A stretch of 64,000 bases of DNA from positions 62,001 to 126,000 of the forward strand of contig NZ_CANMZV010000010.1 in NCBI RefSeq assembly GCF_947502415.1, read 5' to 3'. Source of the DNA: an uncultured Photobacterium sp. (lineage in GTDB: Bacteria > Pseudomonadota > Gammaproteobacteria > Enterobacterales > Vibrionaceae). The position numbers and the translations under genes are program-made. Position 1 is the first letter of the stretch, and every line of letters begins with the position of its first letter. Below the pieces are notes generated by a model. It searched no databases, had not been told where the DNA came from, and saw only the letters and a program-made list of their open reading frames with translations. Below, in pieces: positions 53,844-64,000 of the stretch.

Positions 53844-55793
53844 ATGTTAAATTTCAGAAATTTGAAAGTTGGATCAAAACTAACAATAGGTTTTGGCTCA
53901 GTGTTGCTGTTGACTGCTTTTGTTGCTCTAAATGGCTTGATGGGGTTTTCAACATTAAGTGAAGATGTCCGCATCGCTGACGATGTAAACCGTATGGTGA
54001 AGTTGATCAAGGAAGCCCGGATCAACGAAAAAAACTATGTTCTGCGTGATACTGCACAATCGGAAAGTGGTGTTGATGATGCGGTAAAAGGCATTTATGC
54101 CCTTGTGGCGAAGGCCAAAAAGGGGATCAGCAATCAGCAGGAACTATCAACTCTTGATCAGGTGATTGATGTTACACGTACTTATCACCAGGAATTCAAG
54201 CAATTCACCGAGCTTAAAAAGCAGGCGAATGCAGCGTCAGGTGAGATGCGCAAGCAAGCACGGGATGTTGATACTTTGCTGACAGAGATCCGTATCGATC
54301 AGAAAACGTCATTTGAAGCGCTACTTAATGCCAATGCAAACCCGAATGAAATTCGCTGGGCGGTTGAAATTGCTGATGCCGCTAACCGTATGATCAAGTG
54401 GATGCTTGAAGCTCGCCGCGCAGAGAAGAACTACATTGTGACTTTGGATAATAAGTTCGCTGAAGCGGTTAAGAAGCATATCCGCAATATGAATCAACTA
54501 TTGGCTGATGTGAAAGCACAAAGCCACTCGGCTTCTGGTGAGCAGAGAGTTAACCAGGTTGTTTCAGCTATCAGTCAGTATGAGCAGGCATTCAGTAATT
54601 ACTTGGTGACGCAGCAAAAAATGGAGCAGGCCAATGAAAATATGTTGGTTCAGGCCCGCAAGGCTGAAGATCTGCTTAATGAAGCGCGAAGCGTTCAGAA
54701 AAAACACTTGGCTGCTGATATAAGTAGGGTAGACACGCTCAATTCTGTATTGGCTATGCTGGCAATCATTGCTGGTGTTGCTGTTAGTGTTTTGATCTCG
54801 CGTCAGATTGCACTGCCACTACAGGAAGCTGTGGGGATAACTCAGCGTATCGCTAATGGCGATTTAACCGTTGATGTGAACAATGATCGCAAAGATGAAA
54901 TTGGTGATCTTTTTGCGGCTATGCAGGCAATGGTACTTTCATTACGTGAAATTCTTGCTGGTCTGTCTGACAGCATTAACCAGATTGCGACAGCTTCTGA
55001 AGAGTTGTCGGCAGTAACCACCCAGACCAGTGTCGGGGTTAATGCCCAGCGCGGGGATATTGAGCAGGTTGCCACTGCGATGACAGAAATGAATGCGACG
55101 ACGCAGGATGTGGCCACTCGTGCCGACATGACGTCGGATGCAGTAAAACAGGCTTACGAGGAAACGCAGAAGGGCAGCCGTTTGGTTGCAGATACAGTAC
55201 AGGGAATGCGTACGCTGGCTGATAATGTTGAGCAGTCTGCTCAGGCTATCGATCAGGTTCGCGCCAATAGCGAAGAGATTGCCTCTGTACTGGATGTGAT
55301 TAAGAGCATCGCTGATCAGACAAACTTGCTGGCACTGAACGCGGCAATTGAAGCAGCACGTGCCGGTGAGTTTGGTCGTGGCTTCGCGGTTGTTGCTGAT
55401 GAAGTTCGTTCATTGGCACAAAAAACCCAGGATTCAACGGTTGAAATCGAAACTATGATTAATACCCTGAAATCCGGAACAGTAAGTGCCGTTGATGAAA
55501 TGCAAAACAGCCAATCGCAGGTGCAGCAAATGGTGGATATGGCTGAGCAGGTGAATGTGTCATTGGACGTTATTACCAATGAGTCTAGCACCATCAATGA
55601 CATGAATATGCAGATTGCGACCGCTTCCCGTGAGCAGAGCAGTGTGGCAGAAGATGTGAATGTTCGCGTGAATGCGATTCAGGAAGTGGCAGATCAAACG
55701 GCGGCCGCTTCTGAGCAGACATCTGCTTCAAGTGCAGAACTGGCGAAACTGGGTGAAAACCTGCAGGTGCTGATCCAGCGTTTTAAGGTTTAG
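53844..55793 (+). CDS. Methyl-accepting chemotaxis protein with HBM-type sensor
   Basis: A 649-residue transmembrane chemoreceptor. The ATG at 53844 has CCAGGTGA upstream and begins [18 protein letters not shown], a usual MCP start. The periplasmic domain (about 35-300) contains the same motif twice ([14 protein letters not shown] and [14 protein letters not shown]), the two-module pattern of the helical bimodular (HBM) sensor. HBM receptors in Pseudomonas sense organic acids or polyamines. A second helix, HAMP ([20 protein letters not shown]) and a full signalling domain ([20 protein letters not shown]) follow. The ligand is unknown. Confidence 0.92.
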   Translation: MLNFRNLKVGSKLTIGFGSVLLLTAFVALNGLMGFSTLSEDVRIADDVNRMVKLIKEARINEKNYVLRDTAQSESGVDDAVKGIYALVAKAKKGISNQQELSTLDQVIDVTRTYHQEFKQFTELKKQANAASGEMRKQARDVDTLLTEIRIDQKTSFEALLNANANPNEIRWAVEIADAANRMIKWMLEARRAEKNYIVTLDNKFAEAVKKHIRNMNQLLADVKAQSHSASGEQRVNQVVSAISQYEQAFSNYLVTQQKMEQANENMLVQARKAEDLLNEARSVQKKHLAADISRVDTLNSVLAMLAIIAGVAVSVLISRQIALPLQEAVGITQRIANGDLTVDVNNDRKDEIGDLFAAMQAMVLSLREILAGLSDSINQIATASEELSAVTTQTSVGVNAQRGDIEQVATAMTEMNATTQDVATRADMTSDAVKQAYEETQKGSRLVADTVQGMRTLADNVEQSAQAIDQVRANSEEIASVLDVIKSIADQTNLLALNAAIEAARAGEFGRGFAVVADEVRSLAQKTQDSTVEIETMINTLKSGTVSAVDEMQNSQSQVQQMVDMAEQVNVSLDVITNESSTINDMNMQIATASREQSSVAEDVNVRVNAIQEVADQTAAASEQTSASSAELAKLGENLQVLIQRFKV

Positions 55794-55820
55794 TGTCAGT
55801 CTGAACTAATATACGTAATC

Positions 55821-55858
55821 AAAGGGACAGGTTCCGTAGTGGAGCCTGTCCCTTTTTA
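55821..55858 (+). terminator. Terminator after the HBM chemoreceptor
   Basis: AAAGGGACAGG (55821-55831) pairs with CCTGTCCCTTT (55845-55855), followed by T's. Confidence 0.9.
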
Positions 55859-55921
55859 GTTTTCTGTTTTGAAAGCTCACTATAGTAAAGTGACGAGCTG
55901 TAACCTCACCCTAAGCTTCCT

Positions 55922-56824
55922 TTAGGCTGTACTTGTTTTCTTATTGGGCCATTTTGCGCCGAACATATTGACCAGCGCGCCGGCAACAATCAGGCCACCG
56001 CCGAGATAGGTCTCGAAGGCTGGGTATTCCTGAAACAACATAATACCGAGGATGACCGAGAAGATAATCTGGACATAGGAGTAGGCCGAAGCTTTGCTCG
56101 CATCCTGGGTTTGCATGGCTTTGGTTAGTCCCAATTGGCCGACCTGAGTGAATAAACCGACCAGGATCAGCAATCCGGTCAGGTAGAGGTCCGGCATCAC
56201 GAAATTGTCGCCGATCAGCATCGCCGAGGTGGGTAAGGCCACCAATGGGAAGTAGAAGATAATCACAGAGCTGTCTTCGGTTTTGCTGAGCTTTTTGACG
56301 ATAACATAAGCCACCGAGCTGGCCATGGCACCCAAGAGGGCAATCATTACGCTAAATAATGGTAACTCGTTTGAGTTACTCACGTTGATGCTAGGGTGAA
56401 CGATGGTATACAGGCCCAGTAGACACAGCGCAATGCAGATGATGGACGAGAGCTGGATACGCTCTTTGAGAAACAGTACAGCGAGCAGAGCAGTGAAAAC
56501 CGGATGGAAGTACTGCAAGATTGTGGCCTCTGCCAGTGGCAGGCTGGTAACGGCATAGTAGACACACATTAACGCGCTGGTTCCGATAATCCCTCGTAGA
56601 AACAGTAGTTTTTTGTTGTTTCCCCAGACTGACAGTCGCTTGCGTTTGACATCCAGATAACTGATGACGAGTGAGACAAAAGCACGCGCAGCGACGATTT
56701 CAAAAACGGGAATACCGTGGGTGCTGACCAGCTTAACGCAAGCGGTCATCAGGGCGAATCCCAGCGCCGAGAGCAGCATAAAACGCACGCCGACAGGGAT
56801 ATGTTGGTTGAGAGTTGAGGTCAT
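55922..56824 (-). CDS. EamA/DMT-family transporter
   Basis: A 300-residue inner-membrane protein with ten hydrophobic segments in two EamA repeats (about 12-140 and 155-290). Typical segments are LPLAEATILQYFHPVFTALL in the first half and LSKTEDSSVIIFYFPLVALP in the second. The ATG at 56824 was chosen over a TTG nine codons earlier. Drug/metabolite-superfamily members mostly export amino acids or metabolites; the substrate is not readable. It stands alone. Confidence 0.9.
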   Translation of the reverse strand: MTSTLNQHIPVGVRFMLLSALGFALMTACVKLVSTHGIPVFEIVAARAFVSLVISYLDVKRKRLSVWGNNKKLLFLRGIIGTSALMCVYYAVTSLPLAEATILQYFHPVFTALLAVLFLKERIQLSSIICIALCLLGLYTIVHPSINVSNSNELPLFSVMIALLGAMASSVAYVIVKKLSKTEDSSVIIFYFPLVALPTSAMLIGDNFVMPDLYLTGLLILVGLFTQVGQLGLTKAMQTQDASKASAYSYVQIIFSVILGIMLFQEYPAFETYLGGGLIVAGALVNMFGAKWPNKKTSTA

Positions 56825-56999
56825 GGGAGCTAAAAATATATCCGGCAACAAGAGAGAATAAGCGGCTGATTATCCTCTTGTGAGGGCAAGATTCAAGTTA
56901 ATCCTTGCCCGAAAAACCATCGCTATCCGATTCCCAAAATCAGAACAGAAAATGGATAGCGATGAGCTTTAATTTTGGTGAAGGTTCTTAGCTGCGAAG

Positions 57000-59003
57000 T
57001 TATTCCTCCGCGTTAATTTGATTACGCATGATCGAAATTGATGTGGCGTGTTTAATTGTTTCTTCACCGATCTGGTGCAGGTCATTGGTGATTTCATTAC
57101 TGGACTTCAGGAATGTCACGGTATCAATCGCACTTTGATTGATATTACCCATCGCGCCTTGTATCAGCTCAACTTTCTGCGAAGTGGAATCCATTTGTTC
57201 AGAGAGTTTTATAATCACGCCTGAAATCTGCTTGATGCGCTTGATCAGGCCTGACACATTTTCATTGGAGTTATGCAGTGAATCCTGAGTGTTTTTCGCC
57301 AGACCGCGTACCTCATCCGCAACAACGGAAAATCCTCGGCCGAACTCACCGGCGCGTGCAGCCTCAATGCTGGCATTCAGCGCTAACAGGTTAGTTTGAT
57401 CAGCGATCTTGTTGATGATCGACAGTATCTCACTGATGCTGGCAACATCGTCATTCACGGCGCTGACATCATCAGTCAGAGAATTGGCTTCACTGGCCAG
57501 TGTATGAATGAGGTTGGTGAACTGACCCAGATCTTTGTTTAGTTCAATGGAGTTTGAGCTGATAGACTCAATCGCCGTCAATGCGTCATTAGTTAACGAT
57601 GTCGAGCTTTTTGCTACATCCATCGTCTTCATGTTTTCCTTAATAATATCGTCCTGAATATTAATAAGCAGACGCTGTGCCATAGAGCGTAACTCTTTAT
57701 TGTACAGAGAGTATTTACTGTAATCTAAGGCAAACGAACCATGAGACAGCTGCTGTGTTTTTTCCCTTCTGTAGAAGAGAATCGCACTGAGGGTTTCGTT
57801 GATATTGATACCGTGCAGTTCGCCGAAAGTCGAAAATCCGGCTGCCGGAAAGTTGTTAAAACAGGTTAGGTTGGAAAGAGAATGACTGTTTTGCAAACGG
57901 CGCAAAATACAATCGAAGAAGACCCCGCCTACAGGCTCACCATGACGGCGACGTAGAGATGTATAGTCTTTTTCGGTTTGCTCGACAAAGTCGGTTCGCT
58001 TCATCAGGTGTAATTCGGTACCCAATGGCGTGTTACAGAAAAAGCTGATTTCCTGGTTCTTCAAATCAATGTCTGATATTGAACGAATGAAATAATCACC
58101 ACCTATTTTCGTTGCAAACGTATAGTCAGATAAAACGTCTGGCAGTTTATCCTGAGAACAGCGGAAATACTGGCTTAAAGCTGACGTCGGTGTTGTCAGC
58201 TCCTTATTTTTAGGGTTGATGAATGATTTTACTTTTCTTGTGGCAGAACAGGAGTCAGCAATAAACCAGGAGTCACTGACCGGCATAAAATTCTGGGTTT
58301 TAAACAGCTGATAATCAAATTCAGGCTGCAGTTCGACGAAAATAAAGATGGCGTGTTCATTGCGTATCGCCTTGCCGTCATGGAACGGTGCCGATTTGAA
58401 ATCCAGCTTACCTGCTGACGAACCGCCAACGAACGGAATCGGGAACAATGCTGACTCATAAATGGCTTCCATCAGCCAGTCTTCACTGTTTGTTAAACCG
58501 TTCACCAGGGTGAAAGCAAACATGTTTTCAGCGTTTAAGTTTTTGTTGATGTGGATTCGTTTCAGCTGTCGAGTCAGATGCTCAACTCGCTGTGAGTCTG
58601 TTAGCTTAATTTTTCCTTGTTTAATATCGCTGCAAGGCAGTTCAATTAAATGGGGTTGAGAAAAAGCAATCAGCTGTTGGGAGAAAAGTTGAAGGACGAT
58701 TGTGTCTGATTGTGAGCTAGAGTAAAAAGGCGATTGTGATGAAGAAAGCTCGCCGGCTGTGGATGTCAGAATAACGTTCCCTTGTATTTGCCGTGAAACG
58801 CTTCTGTTAACCTCATTCAGGTTAATATGGGTTGGCACATACCCTAAGACTAAAACAGTGTTAAAAGAGGGAAGCTGTTCTTTGAACGCGGTCAGCTTAG
58901 GTTCGATTTCGTTTAATTTACACTCAATAACTTTGATGACTTCTGAACTGTTATTGATATCCCTTTCAGCAATTTTGCTTTTTCTGAATTTTCTAAAGAA
59001 CAT
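57000..59003 (-). CDS. Cytoplasmic FIST-domain chemoreceptor
   Basis: A 667-residue protein with no membrane segment. FIST_N (about 45-245, with [12 protein letters not shown] and [14 protein letters not shown]) and FIST_C (about 255-410, with [15 protein letters not shown] and [14 protein letters not shown]) precede an MCP signalling domain (about 440-660, tip [20 protein letters not shown], then [15 protein letters not shown]). FIST domains are thought to bind small ligands such as amino acids, so this should be a soluble sensor of an intracellular metabolite. The tip has ALNAS where most have ALNAA. Confidence 0.9.
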   Translation of the reverse strand: MFFRKFRKSKIAERDINNSSEVIKVIECKLNEIEPKLTAFKEQLPSFNTVLVLGYVPTHINLNEVNRSVSRQIQGNVILTSTAGELSSSQSPFYSSSQSDTIVLQLFSQQLIAFSQPHLIELPCSDIKQGKIKLTDSQRVEHLTRQLKRIHINKNLNAENMFAFTLVNGLTNSEDWLMEAIYESALFPIPFVGGSSAGKLDFKSAPFHDGKAIRNEHAIFIFVELQPEFDYQLFKTQNFMPVSDSWFIADSCSATRKVKSFINPKNKELTTPTSALSQYFRCSQDKLPDVLSDYTFATKIGGDYFIRSISDIDLKNQEISFFCNTPLGTELHLMKRTDFVEQTEKDYTSLRRRHGEPVGGVFFDCILRRLQNSHSLSNLTCFNNFPAAGFSTFGELHGININETLSAILFYRREKTQQLSHGSFALDYSKYSLYNKELRSMAQRLLINIQDDIIKENMKTMDVAKSSTSLTNDALTAIESISSNSIELNKDLGQFTNLIHTLASEANSLTDDVSAVNDDVASISEILSIINKIADQTNLLALNASIEAARAGEFGRGFSVVADEVRGLAKNTQDSLHNSNENVSGLIKRIKQISGVIIKLSEQMDSTSQKVELIQGAMGNINQSAIDTVTFLKSSNEITNDLHQIGEETIKHATSISIMRNQINAEE

Positions 59004-59425
59004 AACCCGAATTCACATATAACTGTATCAGCAATCGCTGAGGTGGAGAGAGAAAGCGATCTCCTGGAAATCTTGTATTACCAATTTATTGATAATGTAA
59101 ATAGTATACCACGAAATGCATAAGTATCCAGTATCGTATTGTTTGTGCGCATATACGATTGTCAGGGAGAAATAGCATGATGGTAAAATACGCATTCCAG
59201 CAGCATTTGGAGCTGCTGTCCTTGCTGTCGTCGACTAATGTTAATGGGGTAAGTTGTAGTTCAGAGAAAGTGTTATAGCTTAGGTATATAGCTGGCTTTT
59301 TATTACACCCAAGCAGGATGAATTGCTTATTGAGTTATCTGTGCTAATAAATAACATCATATGCGCAAATGGATTTGCAAATGTGATCTGACAAACTAAC
59401 GACTAGTCACGATGGAGGGGCGGTA
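59004..59425. other. Intergenic region before gltS
   Basis: Divergent promoters of the FIST chemoreceptor and gltS. No gene, riboswitch or repeat was recognised. Confidence 0.4.
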
Positions 59426-60652
59426 ATGGAGATGGATTGGGCTAGCGGAATCTTGAGTATCGACTCTTTCTTTTCAGTGACTTTGGGGATTATCGTCCTG
59501 TTTGTCGGACGAAGGCTGAACCACATGTTTACGCCTTTACGGGAGTTCAGTATCCCTGAACCTGTTACCGGCGGGATTCTGTTTTCAGTTTTGATTGCTC
59601 TGGTCTTTATCATCTCCGGAGTAGAAATTGAGTTCAACCTCAAGGCTCGGGATGTGTTGTTGGTGTATTTCTTCACAACGATTGGCATAAACGCCAGCTT
59701 CAAGGATTTGCTCAAGGGTGGTGTCCCACTCATTATTCTGCTTGCCATTACCATCGGCTATATGATTATCCAGAACCTGACAGGTATCAGTGTTGCTGCG
59801 CTATTCGGACTGGATACGCCGGTGGGGATGCTGGGCGGGAGTGTCTCCCTGATTGGCGGTCACGGAACGGCTATTGCCTGGGCTCCACGGATATCAGAAG
59901 ATTATGGTATCCAAAATGCCATGGAGATTGGGATTGCTTGCGCCACCTTTGGTTTGATTCTGGCGAGTCTGATGGGCGGGCCAATTGCCAAGTTCCTCAT
60001 CAATCGCTATGACCTTAAACCTGATCATAAAGAAGAGCTGGATGTCGGGGTTTCAGAAGAAGCCGAAGAGGGGAAAATCACCGGCTTTGATTTTCTGGAC
60101 GCTATTTTGGCTATCCATATCTGCATGATTTTGGGCTTCATTATTAATGAGTCTATTGAAGATATTGTACAATTGCCTTTGTTTGTTACCTGCTTGTTCG
60201 CTGGGATTTTGATCACCAACTTGATGCCTGAATCATACCCACGGGTTTCCGGTACAAAGTGGCCTTCACGTAAACCTGCAGTAGCATTAATCGCAGATAT
60301 TTCATTGGGTACATTTCTGGCAATGTCGTTGATGAGCATGCAGCTCTGGACACTGGTGGATCTGGCAGGGCCGATTTTTGCTATTTTAGGCGCACAGTTT
60401 GTAGTTGCTGTTTTGGTAAACCTTCTTATTGTTTTTCCGGCGATGGGACGAGGGTATGATGCGGCTGTGATCTGTTCCGGTTTTGGTGGCATTTCCCTTG
60501 GCTCAACACCGACCGCAATGGCTAATATGTCTGCGGTCTCCCAGCGTTACGGCAACTCGCATCTGGCATTCATTATTGTGCCGCTGGTGTGCGCTTTCTT
60601 TATCGACTTAGTGAATGCGCTGGTGATTCCTTATTTCTTGGCAAACTTTTAG
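59426..60652 (+). CDS. gltS: Sodium/glutamate symporter GltS
   Basis: A 408-residue inner-membrane Na+/glutamate symporter with about ten membrane helices. Family segments are REFSIPEPVTGGILFSVLIA near the N-terminus and, twice, Gly-rich re-entrant loops: VGMLGGSVSLIGGHGTAIAW and CSGFGGISLGSTPTAMANM. Length equals E. coli GltS (about 401). Shine-Dalgarno GGAGGGG precedes the ATG. It stands alone. Confidence 0.95.
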   Translation: MEMDWASGILSIDSFFSVTLGIIVLFVGRRLNHMFTPLREFSIPEPVTGGILFSVLIALVFIISGVEIEFNLKARDVLLVYFFTTIGINASFKDLLKGGVPLIILLAITIGYMIIQNLTGISVAALFGLDTPVGMLGGSVSLIGGHGTAIAWAPRISEDYGIQNAMEIGIACATFGLILASLMGGPIAKFLINRYDLKPDHKEELDVGVSEEAEEGKITGFDFLDAILAIHICMILGFIINESIEDIVQLPLFVTCLFAGILITNLMPESYPRVSGTKWPSRKPAVALIADISLGTFLAMSLMSMQLWTLVDLAGPIFAILGAQFVVAVLVNLLIVFPAMGRGYDAAVICSGFGGISLGSTPTAMANMSAVSQRYGNSHLAFIIVPLVCAFFIDLVNALVIPYFLANF

Positions 60653-60715
60653 TTTGAATATATTAATACTTAATTGTATTTCATGATTCATCGTAATTGT
60701 GTCTTATATTTAAAG

Positions 60716-60750
60716 TAGGAAATTCTCCTAGCTATGCTAGGAAATTCTCC
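60716..60750. repeat. 13-bp direct repeat pair upstream of manA
   Basis: TAGGAAATTCTCC occurs at 60716-60728 and 60738-60750; between them CCTAGCTATGCTAGG forms an inverted repeat. It is 174 bp before manA and may be an operator or the gltS 3' end. Confidence 0.5.
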
Positions 60751-60923
60751 AATTTTATCAATACATTATTTTACCTACCATTAATGGTCTAGCAAGAGAC
60801 TATTTAAAAAACTGTATCTGTTATAGAGCGTAGCTAATTATTGGGTGCGCTTATGATCCAGTTAGGTACTGATCCCATGGTACTAAATATTATGCGGTCA
60901 GTATTTTATATAAAGGTAAAATA

Positions 60924-62123
60924 ATGACCACTTCTATATCTTCATACTTTTTTCCTATGCGCAATGTTATTCAAGACTATGCGTGGGGGAGCATCACATC
61001 GATTGAGTCTCTGTTTGGTATCGCCAACCCGAAGTGCAAACCTCAGGCTGAAATCTGGATGGGGGCGCACCCTAACGGTTGTTCTCAAATCGACGTAGCA
61101 GGAAATGAAAGTCGTCTGGCTGACTTCATTGATAGTGATAAGACGGCAATTTTGGGTGAAGATACTGAAAAGCAGTTTGGTGAATTGCCTTATCTGTTTA
61201 AAGTTCTGGCTGCTGAAAAAGCGTTATCAATTCAGGTTCACCCAAGTAAGGGACAGGCTGAAGTCGGTTTTGCTAAAGAGGAAGAAACCGGAATCCCTCT
61301 GAGTGCCGGTCATCGTAACTACAAAGATCCTAACCATAAACCTGAGCTGGTTTATGCGTTGACGCCTTATCAGGCAATGAACGGTTTCCGTGAATTTGCT
61401 GACATCGTCAGCCTGTTCAGTGCTTTGGAAATTGCTGAACTGAAATATTTTGTATCTGCTCTGGAAGCCGATCAGAATGAATCGGGTCTGCGCTGTTTCT
61501 TTGAAGCTATGTTGTCACTACAGGGTGAAGTAAAAGACGCTGCTCTTAACGGCTTGCTGACTTATGCTGAACACCATAAAGCAAATGAACTGTTCGCACT
61601 GATCCTTGAACTATCAGAGCAGTACCCGGGTGACATCGGTTTATTTTCGCCGCTGATGCTGAATGTGCTGATGCTTCAACCGGGTGAAGCAATGTTCCTC
61701 GATACTTGTACACCTCATGCTTATATCAAAGGTACAGGTCTGGAGATCATGGCAAACTCAGACAACGTCCTTCGTGCCGGTTTAACACCAAAGCATATGG
61801 ATGTTGCTGAGCTGGTGGCGAATACTCGGTTTGTTCCAATGCCGGTAGATACTTTGCTTCTTGCGCCTGAACAATCTGAGGGCGGTCTGCATTACCCGAT
61901 CCCGGTGCCGGACTTTAAGTTCAGCGTATATAACAAGGTTCAGGAGACTGAGCTGAAGCCGGCAAGTGCAGAAATTTTGCTGGCGGTTGATGCACCATTG
62001 ACTGTGGCTCATGCTAACGGTGAAACTCTGACGTTGGAAAAAGGCGAATCAGTGTTTATCCCTGCTGATGCTGGCAGTTATAAAGCAAGCACAGCCGGTC
62101 GTTTTGCTCGCGCCTATAACTAA
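60924..62123 (+). CDS. manA: Mannose-6-phosphate isomerase, class I
   Basis: A 399-residue zinc enzyme interconverting mannose-6-phosphate and fructose-6-phosphate. Metal ligands appear in SIQVHPSKGQAE (Gln and His), DPNHKPELVYAL (Glu) and DTCTPHAYIKGTGLEIMANS (His), and the catalytic Arg region is SDNVLRAGLTPKHMD. The start YFFPMRNVIQDYAWGS is typical, and a Gly-rich cupin end follows. Length matches E. coli ManA (391). Not in a visible operon. Confidence 0.96.
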   Translation: MTTSISSYFFPMRNVIQDYAWGSITSIESLFGIANPKCKPQAEIWMGAHPNGCSQIDVAGNESRLADFIDSDKTAILGEDTEKQFGELPYLFKVLAAEKALSIQVHPSKGQAEVGFAKEEETGIPLSAGHRNYKDPNHKPELVYALTPYQAMNGFREFADIVSLFSALEIAELKYFVSALEADQNESGLRCFFEAMLSLQGEVKDAALNGLLTYAEHHKANELFALILELSEQYPGDIGLFSPLMLNVLMLQPGEAMFLDTCTPHAYIKGTGLEIMANSDNVLRAGLTPKHMDVAELVANTRFVPMPVDTLLLAPEQSEGGLHYPIPVPDFKFSVYNKVQETELKPASAEILLAVDAPLTVAHANGETLTLEKGESVFIPADAGSYKASTAGRFARAYN

Positions 62124-62181
62124 GTTGCGTTTGACTAAATAAAGCTTTAAAGCGCTGTTTGTTGATATAGCAGAGAAAATA

Positions 62182-62220
62182 AAAGCCAGCCAGACGTTGT
62201 AATCTGGCTGGCTTTGTTTA
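62182..62220. terminator. Bidirectional terminator between manA and a chemoreceptor
   Basis: AAAGCCAGCCAGA (62182-62194) pairs perfectly with TCTGGCTGGCTTT (62203-62215) across 8 bases; TTTGTTTAT follows and A's precede. Confidence 0.9.
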
Positions 62221-62232
62221 TATGTAATAGTG

Positions 62233-64000
62233 TTACTCGGTTTTAAAGAAGGATAAATCCTTTTGAACTCTTTCAGTTAATTTCGCTATTTCGCTATTTG
62301 CATTACTTGTTTCGTGTGCATTGTTAAGGTTCTGGTGAACATTATTGTTAATGCCTTCCATTCTTTGCGAAATATCCTGAGTGACAGATGACTGCTTTTC
62401 AGATGCAGTGGCAACCATGGCGTTAATTCTTGAAATAGACTCTACGTGATGAGATATCTCTTTAAACGCCGTATTCAGTTCTGATGAAATCGTTTGAGCT
62501 TCCCCGACCAGAGTCGAACTATTCACCATGAACGAATCTGCTTTTTCAGATTGCTCCTGAAGTTTGGTGATCAGTTCATGAATATCTACAGTCGAACTTT
62601 GTGTTTTGGCGGCCAGTGCTCGAACTTCATCAGCAACAACAGCGAAACCGCGGCCATGTGTACCGGCCCGGGCAGCTTCAATCGCCGCGTTCAATGCCAA
62701 CAGGTTCGTTTGATCAGAAATCGAATTAATTACATCGACAACTGAGCTGATTTGAGTCGAGTATTCTTTCAATTCATTTACAACAGTTGCTGACTCTTGC
62801 ATCGACTGGTTGACCTGGTTCGAAATGGTTTCAGAGCGCTTTAATACCACGTCACTGTTATTGATAACTTGTAGTGTTGCACTTGTGGCAGTCTCTGCAT
62901 CGACAGCATTTTGTGCCAATTCGGATGCTGTTGCAGATAGCTCTGTAGCGGCTGCTACAATCTGCTCAATATCAGCAACTTCTTTATCTGTATTATCCGT
63001 ATTTTGTTGGATGATTAGATTAATTTGATCCTGATTTCGGTAAAGATCATCCATGGCATTGTTTGCAGAGGTGACAATATTCAGGATGTTATTCTGCATT
63101 TCACCGAGCGATTTGGAAATCAAACCACTGTTATTGAATTGTACGGATGTGATGTTGCCTTCAGCAAACATCTGAATATTACCGGCCAGGGCTTCCGGCT
63201 CTTCCCCGAGGTTATTGTTTACTTCACGGCGAACAACAATAAATACGATTGCAGAAAGCAAAGCGCCAACAAAGACGAGTAGTGATATCAATCCGGTAAA
63301 CAGACTCTTCTGCATGGCTATTGCATCGTTTTGTAACGTAAAGGCATACAAGTCAAAATGCTTATTAATAGCCTGCTTGGAAACACTGAAAGCATCTCCT
63401 TTGGGATTTGTATAAAGATAAGGTGTTTGATTTACATGCTTGAATTCTGGTCTTAGTTCAAAAATATTTTTCTCAACCCAATCATGCGTAGTCGCGTCTG
63501 TTAGCAGAACCTGTCCACGTTTATCTGTAATTGCGTACTCCTGGTTCAGCTCCGGCATAATTTTGCTGAGGTTAATATCTATAGACAAGGTGCCGGCAAG
63601 TTGACCATTCTCGTAGAGAGGGGCTGCCAGCACAGAAATTAAGTCACCTGAAATATTGACTCGTGGATCTGACATATAGAAAGATTGATGATTTTCCACA
63701 ATAGAGAAATACCATTTCTTATTCATCCGTTTGGGATCATAAACATCTTTGTCGACATAACCGCCTTCCTGTCCGCTGAAAACCTGTCCGGTCAGATCCG
63801 TTACGTACAGGTCTTTGATTGCCGAATTGATGGCAATGGTCTTCTTAAATCTCTTCAGCATGTCTGAAGAACTGATTCCCCATTGCTTAACTGGTAGCAT
63901 GGAAGCGAGTTGTGTGGTCAGACGTTGCATTTCAGCAAGCTTAGAATCGAATGTTTCCGTAACAATTTTAACTGTTTCATTATTCGCTTTCTGGATGTTT
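62233..64000 (-). CDS. Methyl-accepting chemotaxis protein with dCache sensor, 5' end outside window
   Basis: The reading frame is open to the right edge, so the N-terminus with the first membrane helix is missing. An internal ATG at 63930 is not the true start: the codons before it (reading [20 protein letters not shown]) continue in frame. Visible parts are a double-Cache periplasmic domain ([39 protein letters not shown]), a membrane helix ([20 protein letters not shown]), a HAMP-like linker and a complete signalling domain ([20 protein letters not shown]). dCache_1 receptors often sense amino acids. It ends at the terminator shared with manA. Confidence 0.92.
   Translation of the reverse strand, partial: NIQKANNETVKIVTETFDSKLAEMQRLTTQLASMLPVKQWGISSSDMLKRFKKTIAINSAIKDLYVTDLTGQVFSGQEGGYVDKDVYDPKRMNKKWYFSIVENHQSFYMSDPRVNISGDLISVLAAPLYENGQLAGTLSIDINLSKIMPELNQEYAITDKRGQVLLTDATTHDWVEKNIFELRPEFKHVNQTPYLYTNPKGDAFSVSKQAINKHFDLYAFTLQNDAIAMQKSLFTGLISLLVFVGALLSAIVFIVVRREVNNNLGEEPEALAGNIQMFAEGNITSVQFNNSGLISKSLGEMQNNILNIVTSANNAMDDLYRNQDQINLIIQQNTDNTDKEVADIEQIVAAATELSATASELAQNAVDAETATSATLQVINNSDVVLKRSETISNQVNQSMQESATVVNELKEYSTQISSVVDVINSISDQTNLLALNAAIEAARAGTHGRGFAVVADEVRALAAKTQSSTVDIHELITKLQEQSEKADSFMVNSSTLVGEAQTISSELNTAFKEISHHVESISRINAMVATASEKQSSVTQDISQRMEGINNNVHQNLNNAHETSNANSEIAKLTERVQKDLSFFKTE

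Noticed and set aside
62233-63930. ATG at 63930 as the chemoreceptor start
   Set aside because: The frame stays open to the window edge with chemoreceptor-like sequence, and the first membrane helix would be lost.

Overview
The window looks like chromosomal DNA of a marine Vibrionaceae gamma-proteobacterium, of the Vibrio/Photobacterium/Grimontia kind. The clues are a near-canonical AphA quorum-sensing regulator, a TonB2-type energy locus (DUF3450, TtpC-like ExbB, ExbB, ExbD, TonB, TPR), a deoD preceded by an XapX gene, AsnA, and many chemoreceptors and hybrid kinases. I cannot fix the genus or the chromosome. All calls come from reading the sequence and its translations; no database search was made.

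Layout. 1-1436: the trailing part of a type I-C-like CRISPR array (22 repeats, 21 complete spacers); leader and cas genes lie off the left edge. 1.5-5.3 kb: leftward unit of a LysR regulator, an ornithine/alanine racemase-like PLP enzyme and a YfcC/DcuC-family carrier. 5.5-13.4 kb: a TorR-like regulator with a TorS-like hybrid kinase, AphA, and a second hybrid kinase. 13.6-15.3 kb: a transposase-like zinc-ribbon protein with a perfect palindrome on each side. 15.5-21 kb: XapX-deoD, an outer-membrane barrel, an RCC1-repeat lipoprotein and two unknown proteins. 21.3-25.4 kb: OmpR/EnvZ-type pair, orphan sugar-binding protein, SixA.

28-40 kb is the most striking part. A leftward TonB energy operon (DUF3450, ExbB-long, ExbB, ExbD, TonB, TPR) and a rightward operon (TonB-dependent receptor, SbmA/YddA-type ABC transporter, lipoprotein M16 protease) share one intergenic region holding a good Fur box. 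The rightward trio matches YddB-YddA-PqqL of E. coli and FusA-FusD-FusC of Pectobacterium in type and length. I read the locus as an iron-regulated protein-import and degradation system with its own energiser.

40-49 kb: two nearly identical tRNA-Ser(UGA)-tRNA-Asp(GUC) operons in direct orientation bracket rtcB, asnA, a LysR gene and a divergent purA paralogue; a second M16 lipoprotein follows. A third tRNA-Ser(UGA) lies at 25.6 kb, and all three have the same promoter. 49-52.7 kb: an orphan PotD-like protein, a PuuB-like oxidase, a structured and apparently untranslated region that ends in a strong terminator, and def. 52.8-64 kb: a SLATT-like two-helix membrane protein, three chemoreceptors (HBM type, cytoplasmic FIST type, and a dCache type cut by the right edge), a DMT exporter, GltS and ManA. 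No che genes are present.
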